Shown: one piece after another, positions 24,871 to 37,646 of the stretch
How the letters are laid out: the number at the start of each line of letters is the position of its first letter
Position numbering within the stretch: the first letter of the stretch is position 1
Assembly (NCBI RefSeq): GCF_033568475.1
Contig: NC_133123.1
Coordinates: 141,252,062-141,316,061 of the forward strand
Source of the DNA: Henckelia pumila
Taxonomy: Eukaryota > Streptophyta > Magnoliopsida > Lamiales > Gesneriaceae
Reading direction: 5' to 3'
Length of the DNA stretch: 64,000 nt
The notes under the pieces: model-generated
The model's input: only the letters and a program-made list of their open reading frames with translations
Told to the model about the DNA's origin: nothing
The model's database searches: none
Position numbers and translations under genes: made by a program

Positions 24871-24971
24871 ATTATTCATTAATTAATTAATACACACAAC
24901 AATTTAACATAGACGCATGCATCACATACTATATATATAAACTAACACCTTGAAACAAGATTTAAATATTC

Positions 24972-27175
24972 TTAAACAAACTGATGAAGATACTCTTCCA
25001 CTGTTTTGTATTCAACCTCTGGATAAAGCTCCGAGGCCTCAACCCCGAATGTGGGATCGATCTCGTAGTTTGTAAAAACCCCCTTCACAAAAATGGAGTG
25101 GTTGAGTGACAACAATAATTTGCTTATATGGTTTGGAGCTTCTGCAATTTGTTTCAAGATTTGTTCTTCGGAAACATACTCTTTCTCCAGTGTTTTACCA
25201 ATCTTCTTCTCCCATAATGAAACAAGGTCATTAAATGAATATATATTATTGGGTGGCTTGATGTACAGAATCTTGTTCAGTGTTCTCGGATCATCCACTG
25301 CTTTGATCGTATATGTCCCAATATCGTGCTCGTCATTGAAGACAGCTGCAAAGCGAAAAAAAAAAAGAAGCATTTATTTCTTAGATTAGATGGATATATA
25401 TATGATTGATTTAATAAAAATTAATTGTTCTGTACATGCATGCATACACACACATGAAAAAAATAATAATAATAATTTGATACCTTTAACGTTACCATCT
25501 CCTAAGATAATAACTTTATCTCTGGGAGGAGCAGTAGCGCCTGGTTGAATTAGCGTTGAAAGCGAATGGCCTGCGAAATAGTTGGACGTCACATAGGTGT
25601 AAGGTATTCCTTGTGCTTCTACTGCTCTGCGGATTCGAGCTTTAGTTTCAAATGCAAAATTCGCTGGTTCGACACCACTAGCACCATCTACATCGTTCCC
25701 GAATTCCGAAGGCAAAAATCTCTATACAACAAAAATGGTAATTTGGATTTACACATATCACAGTCTGCGCGCAATACAAACTTCACTTGCTTCTCATGGA
25801 AATGAATTCACCCATTTTCTTTTTGGATGGCATGATTGTTATGGATCTTTCCCAGAATTTACCTCATGGATTATATTCTTCTGTAACGCTGGTTCTTAAT
25901 TACATTCCTCCAAAGTTTAGGCAGTGCTTGATCCATAGACGAGACCTTATAGATTTAAATTGAATTTGGTTGAGTAGATTATGAAATTTAATTTGATGGA
26001 TTCCTTACTTGATGCATGGGCTCTTTTTGACTATATATATGATAAGGAAGCCCAATCATATTTCAGACATTACCACCACTCTAAGCTAGCTATTAGTACT
26101 GGATCCATTGGATATGACATATACTTGATTGGGACTGTCGGACATATATATCTTGGTCCAAATTAAGGCCCACGAGTTTTGATCCGTAGGGTATATATGT
26201 TTTGATCCGTTTATGTGCAATCATGCTACATGCTGGCGTGATTTGTTCTGGGTTTTATTCTTCACCGATGAATTTACAAGTTTCTATTTATTTTGTAAAT
26301 CAAAGACTAGGCTTAGATTTTAGACATGGTTGGGTTGGTTTTAAGGTAATCTGTGAATCTGCTGAGATTTTGGTACTTCAACTTTTGGACAAGTCAAATT
26401 TATGTAAATTAAAGCGACATAGGTAGTTTTGTGAAATTTTGTTAGAAGCTGAGAATTGATTATTAGAAGTTGTCCCAAACAATATCATGTTTAGGCAGTG
26501 TTTGATCAGAGAGCTTTTGACTCCCAAACGTACACTACCTTAGCCTCTTTTGCTTGTTTCGTATCAGTTAATGAATTATACATCTGTGCGGATTAATTTT
26601 CCAGTTGATTAATGTCTTCTCGTGACCTTATATATATCTAGATAAAATTAACCCAAATTTAAGAGTCAAACAACTTACACCACATGCACAAGAATACATC
26701 ATTGATACAAGAGATATAAAAAGTAAAAATGAAGCAAATTAACCTTAACATTTCCAGCCTCTTTAATAGCAGCAATGATCTTCACTTGATCAGCAACCTG
26801 AAATAGACCAACAGTGGATATGACCACATCCACTTGCTTTATAGCCTTCACCAAACTCTCGTGATCATTCAAATCACCCTGCATATAAAAATGGAAGTCC
26901 CCAATTAATCAAGAATATACCTCGATCGATCCACGGAAAATAAGAGAAGCAATATTCTTTTATCAAAGTAAATACAAAAACGCAATTAGTACAATAAGAA
27001 TGGCGACACCAGAGTTCTTGAAACCTTTCACGATTTTGCTTTTAACAGGATCAGAAACGGTGCTCTCTCTGAACAAAGCAAACGTGGGGTGGCCGGATTT
27101 GGCACTTGCTTCCAATACGAATTTGCCTATGGACCCTGTTCCTCCGATTATCAGAATCTTGCTCCTCTCGCCCAT
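24972..27175 (-). CDS. PCBER: PCBER / isoflavone-reductase-like NADPH reductase, copy 3 (intact, four exons)
   Basis: Exons on the minus strand are 26993-27175, 26744-26878, 25484-25721 and 24972-25345, with GT-AG introns of 114, 1022 and 138 bp. They give 309 aa, with exon lengths identical to copy 1 and very high similarity to it. It has GGTGSIG near the N-terminus, LPSEFGNDVD, the catalytic-type lysine in FETKARIRR, and GDGNVK at the exon 3/4 join. Differences from copy 1 include FAFETK, VTSNYFAGH, VAILI, and an A restored in KIIAAIKEAG. It shares with copy 1 the KGVF[S/T]NYEI variant and the extra residue near 257-262. The role is probably reduction of phenylpropanoid dimers or related substrates in the cytosol. 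Substrate preference cannot be read from sequence alone. Confidence 0.9.
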
Positions 27176-27270
27176 CTTCTTGCTTCTTTTGTTTTTTTGG
27201 TCAACTCAAGTACTTGTGATAAAGAGATGTAATTACTTGATATTAATTAAAGAATATATGTGGTGCTATG

Positions 27271-27308
27271 TTGCGTCTCGTGTAAGCCTATATATACACA
27301 ACTCACGA
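27271..27308 (-). promoter_or_regulatory. core promoter of reductase copy 3 (TATA box 27289-27296)
   Basis: TATATATA lies 113 bp upstream of the ATG at 27175 and is followed on the minus strand by GGCTTACACGAGACGCAAC, identical to copy 1. Confidence 0.65.
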
Positions 27309-27605
27309 TATATAATATAGGTTTTATTTTCTTTTATTTTATCAAATGTAATGAGAAGGCTATATTTAGGATAATATCATATTTAAATTGAACAATCAAT
27401 ACATGTGCGGTACTCCATTAATTTTTTATCAATACATTTTTCATGATCTATTATTAAATATATATATACCTTAGGGTACTAACTTAATTACGCACACTCG
27501 ACAAAAAGCCATTTCATTTTTCACAAATTTGTTAAAAAAAATTCATAATCATTTATTTTTAGAGTTTGCAAACACTATCTATCGTTGCAAATCTATGTTA
27601 GAGTA

Positions 27606-28224
27606 GGATGACAATTTTCTCCGAACCCGATTAAATAAATGGGTATGGGGATCTCGTATATGGGTATGGAGGGGATGTAGTGATATCCTACACATACCCA
27701 ACCCGATACCCGATTAAATATAATATAAATATAAATGTATATTTATTTACATATTAATTTATATTAAATAAATGCTGATTTAATTTTTTTTTTTTGTTGA
27801 ATTATGTTAGTTGGATTTAACAATAAAAATTATTAATATAAATCTAACGCTATTATGTACGATAATAATGTTAAGATAAATTATTTACAATATTTTGTTA
27901 TTTTTTATAATTCTTAGGTTATTAGTTTATTGATTTCTTCTATCTTTCATTTTTTTCTTATTTTTCTCTTATAAATTTGATATAAAATATGATAAATAAT
28001 CATATTTTTAACAAAATAATTCAAATTTGAACAAATGTATTTGTATGGGGTAGAGAGATAAATGGGAGATGAGTAGGGTATGGATATCCGATACTCCGAC
28101 GAGTATGAGGACGAGGATGAAATACCCGACGGGTATGAGTATGGGTATATATGGAGATGGATTTAATAAATCGGTATGGGGATGGATACGTGATATCCTA
28201 CTCATATCCGACTCATTGTCATTC
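27606..28224. mobile_element. hAT-like non-autonomous insertion
   Basis: The ends GGATGACAAT and ATTGTCATTC form an imperfect inverted repeat. The flanking octamers TTAGAGTA (27598-27605) and TTAGGCTA (28225-28232) agree at six of eight positions, fitting a decayed hAT TSD. Inside are GGGTATGGGGAT / ATCCGATAC motifs in both orientations. The paralogous spacer of unit 1 (about 4137) has no such insert. No coding capacity. Confidence 0.6.
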
Positions 28225-28294
28225 TTAGGCTAGACGATCGCTCACGTATTTGACCAATATTGTCGATTAGTTTAACTGAAGTATTGGCATGAGT

Positions 28295-28441
28295 ACTTTT
28301 TGGATGATGAATTTCATTATGATCAAGATCACGTTCAGATCAATTGAGTTCTAAGCATAATGAATGTGATCAATTACATTGTATATACACGAGATAATAG
28401 TGACCATTATTCATTCATTGCCTTTTAGGCATGCCAACAAT
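28295..28441 (-). promoter_or_regulatory. conserved upstream block, copy 3
   Basis: GGATGATGAATTT, AATTGAGTTCTAAGCAT and GTGACCATTATTCATTCATT are shared with 32905-33050 (upstream of copy 4) and 50874-50970 (upstream of copy 5). Discounting the hAT-like insertion, it lies about 0.5 kb from the ATG. Its regulatory role is inferred from conservation only. Confidence 0.4.
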
Positions 28442-31081
28442 TTGGGTCTAGGTATAAATTATCTTATCTAGTCCCAAGTTTTTTTGTCATATTATTTATC
28501 CATCTTTCAAATATTTATCTCACATCAATCAAATCATTAATTATTTATTTTACATCAATCAAATCATTTAATTTAAATTGCTATATTATTTTTATAAATA
28601 ATATTATTTATATTTTATTAATTATTAAAAGGATAAAATAATAATTTACTATTTTTATATAAAATATAATCAATTCAATCAAACAAACTATAATCTATCA
28701 GTTAAATCAAATCTTATATTAACTATCTTTTTTTATTTATTTTTTATTACAATATATTACATATCTCTATATTATTTATCTTATCACTCACTTCAAACGG
28801 ACCTTGGAGTACTATTGTATTATTCAAATAAACGCTAACACTCCCGCTGTCATTTCATTCGATGGCTTGAGTTCAAGAATTTTCCTTCTCGCTAATCACT
28901 TTTAAAAAAAAAAATAAAAAAAACATTTAGGAAATTAAAGAAAGAAAAAGAAGATTTCAAATTCACGTTCTATCTTAAAATTCAAACATAACTTTTCTTT
29001 CTGGCTAGTCTATTATATCAAAGTAAATATTTAAAATATATAGTCATTGATAAATATAATATAAATAAATATTTCGGCATATCAAATATATCACTTGGTC
29101 AATTGACCTCATTCGTGTGCCACGTATATCCGATTATGAAATATATAGTTGTATTTTATTGGTGGATGAAATATATTTTTGGTTTTGTTAATAATGAATT
29201 ATATTTGTATTTTTACTCATGTAACTTGCATTTTTTTTTATTTTTGGTCATATTAATTATAAATTTGTCATTTTATTCCTATAACTTTATGTTGTTTTCA
29301 TTTTTTATCATTAAAATTTTATTTGCTTTCATTTTCGGTTTTTTTTATGACCTCAGTAAAAGATAGAATCCAATTAAAAAAAATCAAAAAATAAAAATAA
29401 CATACAAGTTAAAAGGATAAAAAATGGAAGCAAATACTACAAATGAAAATAAACCATAGCATGACCAAAATTGAAAGGAAAAAAAAACCAATAACAAGAC
29501 AAAAAATATGGTCTCCCTTCATGGGTGAAATATACATTTTCTATTAGATATTAATTAATTATTCGATTGATTAAAATTGTTCATGTTATAATAAGTGGTT
29601 AGAAGTTAAAAAGGGGTTTCAAATTCATAATGATAAATTTACTAGTTTTTATGTTTAAATCTATTTGACAATAGATTTCAAATCTCAACCTCTTATTTTT
29701 TAATCCAGATTTCAAATTCACGGTAATATGTATCCTCTCAAATCATCCCTTCAAAGTCCTTTAGGTTGTGTTTGGATTATTGAATTGTTTAAAATATATT
29801 TTAATGTATTTTTGTTGTTTAAAGAGAATTCCATAAATTTCATATTTACACATTGAATGCTTCTATGAGTAGTATTTCTTATTAATTGAGATAAATTCAA
29901 GTCCACAACTTAATAATATCGTTTGAAATTCATTTTATTTTTTTATTATAAATAGTAAAAAAAAAAATCAAGATGTAGATTTAAGATTAAATATATTGTT
30001 TCGTTCTAAACAATAAATCAATCAAAATTAAACTCATTGATTTCAAATTCATTAACCCAAACGTAACCTTAAATTCGAAATCCTCTAAATGTGCCATACC
30101 CTCTTTGGCAAATTAACACACCATCTTCTCATCTTTTACTTGGATTTTTTTGTAAAAATGAATATCTTTACTTGGCCTTTGATTAAGTGATTGCTGACCA
30201 TATGCTGCACAATCTCACATGATTTTATATTTTCTTTGAGTGGAATTAAACTCTCGATCTATTACATGCTTCTAGGGGTACTGTCTGATGCTAAGTTATA
30301 AATACAATTAATTGCGCCATGAGTATTATTTTATGTCTAATGTATTTTTTTATTACTCATATTATATATAACATATTCATGTCATTTGATTATATATCTT
30401 GTTCTATGCATTAAAAATTTCAATAATTTTTTTGGAAAATATAATCAAAATACATTTTGCCAAATTTTTAGAAATTCTGGTTTCAACAACAGGCAATTAA
30501 CTGGAAGCTTCGTGTAGAATTTAGGCAAAGTTGTTATGGCATTTCCACATAGGGGAAAAAAGGAAAATAAATCTCTGTTTTTCAATGGAGTATTATATGA
30601 GTCTCGCGGTTTTTAGTAATTCTTTTTATACAAATCAAATTTATGAGGTCATCATAAGTTTGATATAATATCTTTTTGTCCTTCTGATTCTAGGAATCTT
30701 GATCTCAAATATATATATATATATATATATATATACAAGTCAATGTTCAGTTCTTTAATTTGCATTTCATGATAAAGGAACACAACAGGTGACATGCATG
30801 GTTTTTAATATTCATTGTAAGATTGGAAATTTATCGCTTTACGAAAAGTTCATGTTGCTAACGCAGTCGGAAGAAGATAGTAAGGCATTTGGTTAACAGA
30901 ATTAATCAGATTTACTTGTTTTCTAAGTTGTATACTCAAAACGGAGATTGAGTAGAAATAAAGAAATAAGCAGACAAACGCACATTTATTCATTAATATT
31001 AATAATAATTAACACACAACAATAACACAGGCAACAAACAGTACACATACTGTAACACCACCATGAAGGAAGATTTAATTC
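28442..31081. other. inter-reductase spacer, unit 2
   Basis: This is AT-rich sequence collinear in large part with 4250-6158. It contains a (TA)n run at about 30706-30735. No gene was seen. Confidence 0.5.
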
Positions 31082-32383
31082 TCAAACAAATTGATCAAGA
31101 AACTCTTCCACCGTTTTGTATTCAACTTCTGGATAGAGCTCCGTGGCCTCAACCCCGAACGACGGCTCGATCTCGAAGTATGTCTGATCCCCCTTAACAT
31201 AGATCGAGTGGTTGATTGAGAGTAAGACGTTGGCAGGGAATGGAGTTTCAGAAATTTGTTTCAAGACTTGTTCTTCGGGAACATATTCTTTCTCCAGTGT
31301 TTTACCAATCTTCTTCTCCCATAACGCAACAAGGTGGTTGAATGAATAGATATTCTTGTGTGGCTTGATGTACAGAACCTTGTTCAATGTTCTTGGATCA
31401 TCAGCTGCTTTGATCGTATATGTCCCGATATCGTGCTCATAATTGAAGACAACTGCGAATTATAAGCGAGGACAAATATATACCAAGAAAGACAACATCA
31501 GAATATATATATGGTCAAATTTGTAATTCTTTGATCGATGGATGATTGATTTTGTGTGAGGACTCTGCTATTTGAATGATACCTTTAGCGTTACCATCTC
31601 CTAAGATGATGACTTTATCTCTGGGAGGAGCAGTGGCGCCTGGTTGAGATAGCGTCGGGAGCGAATAGCCCGCGAAATAGTTGGAAGACACATAGGTATA
31701 AGGTATTCCCTCTGCTTCAATTGCTCTGCGGATTTGAGCTTTAATTTCGAATGCAGACTTTGCTGGTCCAACAGCACGAGTGCGATCTACATCATTCCCG
31801 AATTCCGAAGGCAAGAATCTCTACAACGTATATACAACAAAATTGGCTTGTATATATATACGAATAAAACTTCTAAGCATAATGATCAATTACAGCAAAG
31901 CGAGGACAAATACGAAGAAAGAAGATGAAGCCAATTACCTTAACATTTCCAGCCTCTTTAATAGCAGCAATGATCTTCACTTGATCAGCCAACTGAGAGT
32001 GGCCAACTGTGGATATGACCACATCCACTTGCTTTATAGCCTTCACCAAACTCTCGTGATCATTCAAATCACCCTGCATATAATTAAAAGCAAATTAAAG
32101 GGTCCAATCCAATCAATTAATATCACCCGATGGAGCATGAAAGAAGCAATCTTTTAATGGATACGGAATTTGATCCAAGTAAATACAAAGACGTGCATAC
32201 AATAAGAATGGTGACACCAGAGTTCTTGAAATCTTCCACGATTTTGCCTTTAACAGGATCAGAAATGGTGCTCTCTCTGAACAAAGCAAACGTGGGGTGG
32301 CCGGATTTGGCGCTTGCTTCCAACACGAATTTGCCGATGTAGCCTGTTCCTCCGATTATCAGAATCTTGCTCCTCTCGGCCAT
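31082..32383 (-). CDS. PCBER: PCBER / isoflavone-reductase-like NADPH reductase, copy 4 (intact, four exons)
   Basis: Exons on the minus strand are 32201-32383, 31939-32073, 31583-31820 and 31082-31452. Introns are 127, 118 and 130 bp, GT-AG, giving 308 aa, the usual PCBER length. Motifs are GGTGYIGKF (NADPH binding, the consensus form with Tyr), STVGHSQLADQ, RFLPSEFGNDVD, and a lysine in the catalytic context FEIKAQIRR (Thr-to-Ile before Lys). C-terminal KGDQTYFEIEPSFGVEA matches the family consensus better than copies 1 and 3. The stop is TGA after LDQFV. It is the closest relative of remnant copy 2. The compact introns make this and copy 5 the least disturbed members. Function as for the family; substrate not determinable. 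Confidence 0.92.
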
Positions 32384-32465
32384 TTTCTTGATTTACTTTT
32401 TTAGACTCAGAAGTTGTGGGAAAGAGAAGTAGTTAGCACTTAGTTGTAAAGAACAAGTGGCGTTG

Positions 32466-32506
32466 TCTTGCGTCTCGTGTAGTCTTTATATATACACAAG
32501 GCAATT
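32466..32506 (-). promoter_or_regulatory. core promoter of reductase copy 4 (TATA box 32487-32494)
   Basis: TATATATA is 103 bp upstream of the ATG. TACACGAGACGCAAG follows on the minus strand as in the other copies. Confidence 0.65.
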
Positions 32507-32904
32507 CATTCTATATACAGGTTTTTTTTTTTTAGTACACTATATATTTTATTTTATGAATAATATTATATGTATAATATCTCAAAAATTACGTATGGTT
32601 ATACGTTATTTTTAAAATTATAAAATTATAATTATATTTGAAATAATTTTATAATTTGAAAAATAACGTATAATAGTAAATGATGTTAATTGTATATTCA
32701 ATATGATATTTTTATTTTATTTTTTTTATCGAGACAAATTAAAAGGGCACTATCCTTTTTTTAGAAGCCTCAACTACTCAAAAGCGAAAGTGAATAATGG
32801 AAGATACTATGAATCTGGACAAGTAGTTGGTGAGAGTATATATTCAATTTCAGAATATGCACGATTTCGACCAATGATTAATATATTCTTGTTGACGTTT
32901 TGGA

Positions 32905-33050
32905 CGATGAATTTTCATTATGAACAAGATCACGTCCAGATTAATTGAGTTCTAAGCATGATGATGGTGAATCATGATCACATTAATATAATGTATATAG
33001 ACGAGATAGTGACCATTATTCATTCATTGCCTTAGGCATGTATTTTACCG
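32905..33050 (-). promoter_or_regulatory. conserved upstream block, copy 4
   Basis: It begins GGACGATGAATTTTCATTAT and includes AATTGAGTTCTAAGCAT and GTGACCATTATTCATTCATT, collinear with 28295-28441 and 50874-50970. It lies about 0.52-0.67 kb upstream of the ATG and just before the Mutator-like insertion. Confidence 0.4.
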
Positions 33051-33466
33051 GTCTCAGGATAAATGAGATTTTTCTATCTTCCAATCAAATCAAAGTTAAT
33101 AGGTGGATAAATATAAATAGATCTAGTCCATTTAATTTAAGAGTGAGTTGTCCTAAAATCCCTAATATCCTTCTTAACTTTATTATAACTCCCTATGCAA
33201 AAAATTTTTTACTATAACTCCCTAGGACCACCAAATTTGAATATTTTAATATTTAATTCTTGTACTAAATTTATGCTAATCTATGCTTGAAATCTATAGG
33301 TTCTATGCTTAACTTGTAAAGGTTTTATGCTTGAATCCAGAGATTTTGTGCTCATTTGCAGTATAAAGAATTATGCGGAAAAATGGTATACATTATGTTT
33401 TTCACTAAATACAGATGAAATTCGGGAGTCGAGAAAAATGTAGCTATTCAGCTATTTTTCGCAAAA

Positions 33467-34117
33467 ATGTCAAGTCCCTGGAGAGAAATGCTGATTAAAG
33501 AATACGTTTCAGGTAATCTTGATACATTGGCAAGACGCGCGTCCTTTTTGAAAGGAAAATTGGCAGAATGGTGTCATATGGCAGCATTACAAAAGAACTA
33601 CAAGAAAATAAGGGGTATAGATAAGCGTACACCTTTGTGTTGTAGAGAAAATGATCTTCCAACGATCATTGGAAACAGAACACAGGGATTTAAAAGGAAA
33701 AAATTCAGAAATAATCCCTATAATAAAAAAATGAAGAGTTCTTGGAAACCAAGAACATTTTGGTCCAAACAAAAAGCCAGATCCTATAGATCAGGTAGAA
33801 GAAGTGGACCTACAAGAACGTTCCCAGCAACAGGCTCATCACAAATCAGGGAAAGAACACCATCAAGAAGAACTTTCAGAAGAACTCATACAAGGGCAAG
33901 TGAAAGTTTCAAGGATTGCAACTGCTGGACATGTGGAGCAAAAGGACATATATCTACAAATTGTCCAGAAAATGAGAAAAAAGGAGTCAAACTCTTTGAA
34001 GCAACACCAGATATGGATGATGCGGTTTTCTTTCAAGATCTAGTTCAAATAGATCAATTTGAGGATATCCCCTCAGATGAAAGCATATACGAAGAAGAGA
34101 TATTATTTAGTCAATAA
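33467..34117 (+). pseudogene. pararetroviral coat protein remnant
   Basis: A 216-aa open stretch contains a basic region rich in Arg/Lys (residues about 60-140) and the CCHC knuckle C-W-T-C-G-A-K-G-H-I-S-T-N-C, followed by an acidic tail (DIPSDES, YEEEI). This is typical of the C-terminal end of caulimovirid coat proteins. The N-terminal capsid part is missing, and a stop at 34115-34117 separates it from downstream coding. Confidence 0.8.
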
Positions 34118-35285
34118 GTTTCTGATGATGAATCAGAATCAGAATCAGAGTAAAGAAGAGGTGTTTCGACATGAAACACATGAAAGTTTGGCTGGGTTCT
34201 TTAGTCAAACCACGATATCTCATAATATGGTTCAAAGGATTATGAGAGAAAATCCAATACTACAGAAGTACCAAGGATTTTCGGCAGGACAAGTTGAAAG
34301 AGTTTTAGGGAACCTAGGGCTAAGACAAAGAAGACATAATTTGATTTATAAGGTATCCAGAAGGGAAATGGCGATTCCTATGGAATTAACCAGTAATCAA
34401 ATTGAGATGCAGTTGATTCCCTTTGAAGAAATTCGAGAGGAATTACAGAAATTAAAAGCAGAAGTAGCAAAGACAATGACTTGGATTCATATTGGAGCAA
34501 TCCAGATTATGATCAAAGCTACTTTTAAAGAAAGAATAGATTCACCCATAGATATCGTAGTATGCGATAAAAGAATGGGGAATATACAAGATGCGGTTCT
34601 CGGAACTATCTCAAGAAATTTGTGCGTAGGAAAAATTGTGGGAGTTATTTATCCAAGAATAGCCTACAATTTAGCTTATAGAGATTTTAGTCGAGCCTTG
34701 ACGTTGCATCAAAACTCAAGAAAAAAAACTAATGAAGAAAGGTAATAGGTCATATTCTATTACATATCAAATTTCATATGCTCTTTCTAATACTCACCAT
34801 TTATTAGAAATGAGTTCATTGAAATTCCAGAGATATTTGGGAAAGTTGCTCATGCAATATACCCAGAAAGAATCGAGTTTCCTTTAATTCAAGAAACAGT
34901 CATTCAAATTCAAGACAGACTTGTTCTATACAGAGACCTTAAAATAAAACCCCGAAGGTTATCTTTCCAAGGAGACCGAATGACAAGTAGGAGATTAGAC
35001 AAATCTCCTATTCAAGAAATTCCACCAGAAGAAAAGAAGTTTTCTATAATAAGAAAACTTAGATCTCCATAAGGATGGAAAGAAGTGAAAATAGTATTCG
35101 AAATTACAAGTCATCGGAATCAGTTCCCTTGTAACTCGATTTACTATTTGGAACAACAAGAAAAAGGAACTTACCAAGGAGTGATAAATATTGGAGAATT
35201 GAAAGTTCAAATCTGTGGAATTCCAGGAAAAGAAATGGATCAGCTCATTCTTGGCCTAGAATTTCTGGAGGACCATAAACCATGA
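34059..35285 (+). pseudogene. pararetroviral movement protein remnant
   Basis: 34059-34745 is an open frame whose middle (WIHIGAIQIMIKATF, GNIQDAVLGTI, YPRIAYNLAYRDF) resembles the 30K superfamily movement proteins of caulimovirids, which widen plasmodesmata. After 34745 the similarity continues in other frames to about 35070, so frameshifts are present. 35085-35285 is a short further open piece (GLEFLEDHKP) that cannot be assigned firmly. Confidence 0.65.
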
Positions 35286-35357
35286 AAACACCTTGAAAAA
35301 GAAATAGAGTTTATGGCAAAAGAGAAGACTTGGAGGATTCAATAAAAATTCTAAGAG

Positions 35358-35947
35358 ATGGAAAACCAAGAGAATTGGATAAGGGACAATCCCTTAAACA
35401 GATTCGAAAACTCTGTTTACAAACAGAGGAAGAAGCAACTATTGAAATTAGTGAGTCATGAACATGATTTACTAGGACGCATCGAAGAAGTAGAGAGAAG
35501 TAACCATCCTCTACCTTCTGAAGCCTTAGGAAAACTAAAGGTGAAAAGTCTTAATCGGATTACTGAGTTGCAACACAGTCTATTAAAAATGGCAGGGCCA
35601 TTTAGTAATCCTTTTAAAAAATGACAACAAGTCCTTTCTCCATATACATTCCAATAGGAATGTTGTATGAACAATATAAGGCTGAATACTTTGCAGCTTA
35701 TATTGATTCGGGAGCAGGAATTTGTACAGCAAAAAGAGGAGTCTTTCCTGAAGAATGTGAAGAAGAATTGCCAAAAATTGCTGGACGGGATTTCTCTAGA
35801 AGAATTTTAATTCTTTGCAAAGGAATAAAACAAGCAGAAATCCTCATGGGAGGAGCAGGTCAAACACCTTGGTACAAGGTAAAGACACCACCAATCTATT
35901 TCCATGATACAGGAGCTGATATCCTGTTAGGAAATAACTTCTTATAA
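35358..35947 (+). pseudogene. pararetroviral coiled-coil segment and aspartic protease
   Basis: 35358-35624 encodes 88 aa, rich in Glu/Lys/Leu and probably helical, of unknown role. 35621-35947 overlaps it and encodes an aspartic protease domain with the catalytic YIDSGAG (35699-35719) and a C-terminal TGADILLGNNF that fits the retropepsin ILG motif. A stop at 35945 and frame breaks separate it from the RT. Confidence 0.7.
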
Positions 35948-36185
35948 ATGTTTAAGAAGTACACACAAGACAATGAGTCAAGAAAACTTATGTTCACTAA
36001 AATTTGTGATCATAAAATTATCGTTCAAAGACTCAAAGTTGCTTTTTTATCGACAATTGCCGATAATATTTCGCAGCCAGCGTGGTGATAAAGGACAACT
36101 TTTTCATCCAAAAATGAAAGATCCAAGAAGGTTTGGAGAAACCATGTTGAAAATAACAACATAACAAGAACTCCAAACAGAGGAT

Positions 36186-37646
36186 ATGGAGCTTCTCAAG
36201 GTAACTCTAAATCACAGAGATATAGAGTTAGAAAATAAGGTATCCCTTGAAGATGTCAAAAAGAGGCTCAAAGAAAGTTACAACGAGCATCCTTTGGCAT
36301 GGTGGGATAGAAATCAGCTCAAAGCTAGTCTTAATCTAAAGGAAGGCAAAGAGTATGAATTCGTCAGATATAAGCCTATCCCGATGAACATAACAGATCA
36401 AAGGGATATGAGAATAATTATCAAGGAACATTTGGACCTTGGTCTAATCAAAGAAGGAGTTTCACCATATAGCAGCCCAGGATTTCTGGTCAGAAATCAT
36501 GGTGAAATAAAAAGAAGAAAACCCAGGTTAGTTATTAACTACCAAGGTATTAATAAAATCCTGGAGTTTGATGGGTACTTCATACCGAGTAGAGAACACC
36601 TAATTAGTTGTGTACGAAATGCTATAGTGTTCTCAAAATTTGATTGTAAGTCTGGATTTTGCCAGATTCGAATGGAAGAAGGCAGTAAGAAATTCACAGC
36701 CTTCTCTACTCCACAAGGACACTATATTTGGGAAGTTATGCCTATGGGATTGGCTAATGCACCCCAGATATTTCAAAAAAAGATGGATAACCTTTTTAAA
36801 GATTATTTCAACTTTATGTTTGTTTATATTGATGATATTTTTATAGTATCAAAAAATATAGACGAACACGTTAAACACTTAGAGATTTTCTCTAAAATTT
36901 GTAAACAAGAAGGACTGGTCTTATCTGAAAAGAAAGCAGTCATAGCAACAAGGAAAATTGAATTCCTTGGTATTGAGATTGATGAAACTGAAATAATTCT
37001 ACAACCCCATATTGTGGAAAAGGTAAATAATTTTCCAGATAAACTCAAAGACATAAAACAACTCCAGAGTTTTCTTGGAGTAGTTAATTTCGCAGGGATG
37101 TTCATTAACAACCTAGCAATGTACAGAAAAGTGTTCAGTCCTTTGTTAAAAAAGGATGCTAGGTTTATATGGACCAAAGACCATACTCAAGGGGTAAACC
37201 AATTAAAAGAGATATGTAAGAATCTCCCAAAAATGGCTATACCCGAAGATGAAGATGATCTGGTTTTATTTATGGATGCTAGTGACGATTGGTGGGCAGC
37301 AGTCCTTACCAAGATCACTCCGGATGGAGAAATACCATGCAGATACTGTAGCGGTCTTTTTTCAGAATCAGAGGCCATCAGATGGAATATCAACGAAAAG
37401 GAATTTTATGCAGTTAAAAGGGCTTTTGAAAAATGACCATTATTTTTACTTGCTAAAAAATTCACGCTAAAGGTTGATAACACTCAGGTAAAAGCTTTCT
37501 TAAAAAATAAGATTGAATCTAAACCTGAGAAAGCTAGGTTATTAAGATGACAAGCATTATGTCAAAATTATATTTTTGATATTGTTATTATTAAATCTCA
37601 TAAAAATATTCTTGCAGATTTCTTAACAAGAGATGGAAGGCAGTGA
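36186..37646 (+). pseudogene. pararetroviral reverse transcriptase / RNase H remnant
   Basis: 36186-37436 is open for 416 aa. It has RT finger/palm motifs (KPRLVINYQGIN, FDCKSGFCQI, MPMGLANAPQIF) and the catalytic box YIDDI at 36825-36839. It then passes into RNase H (LVLFMDASD, NEKEFYAVKRA). A TGA near 37434 and another near 37549 interrupt the RNase H, whose similarity continues to DFLTRDGR (about 37640). It is decayed but the best preserved part of the viral copy. Confidence 0.85.
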
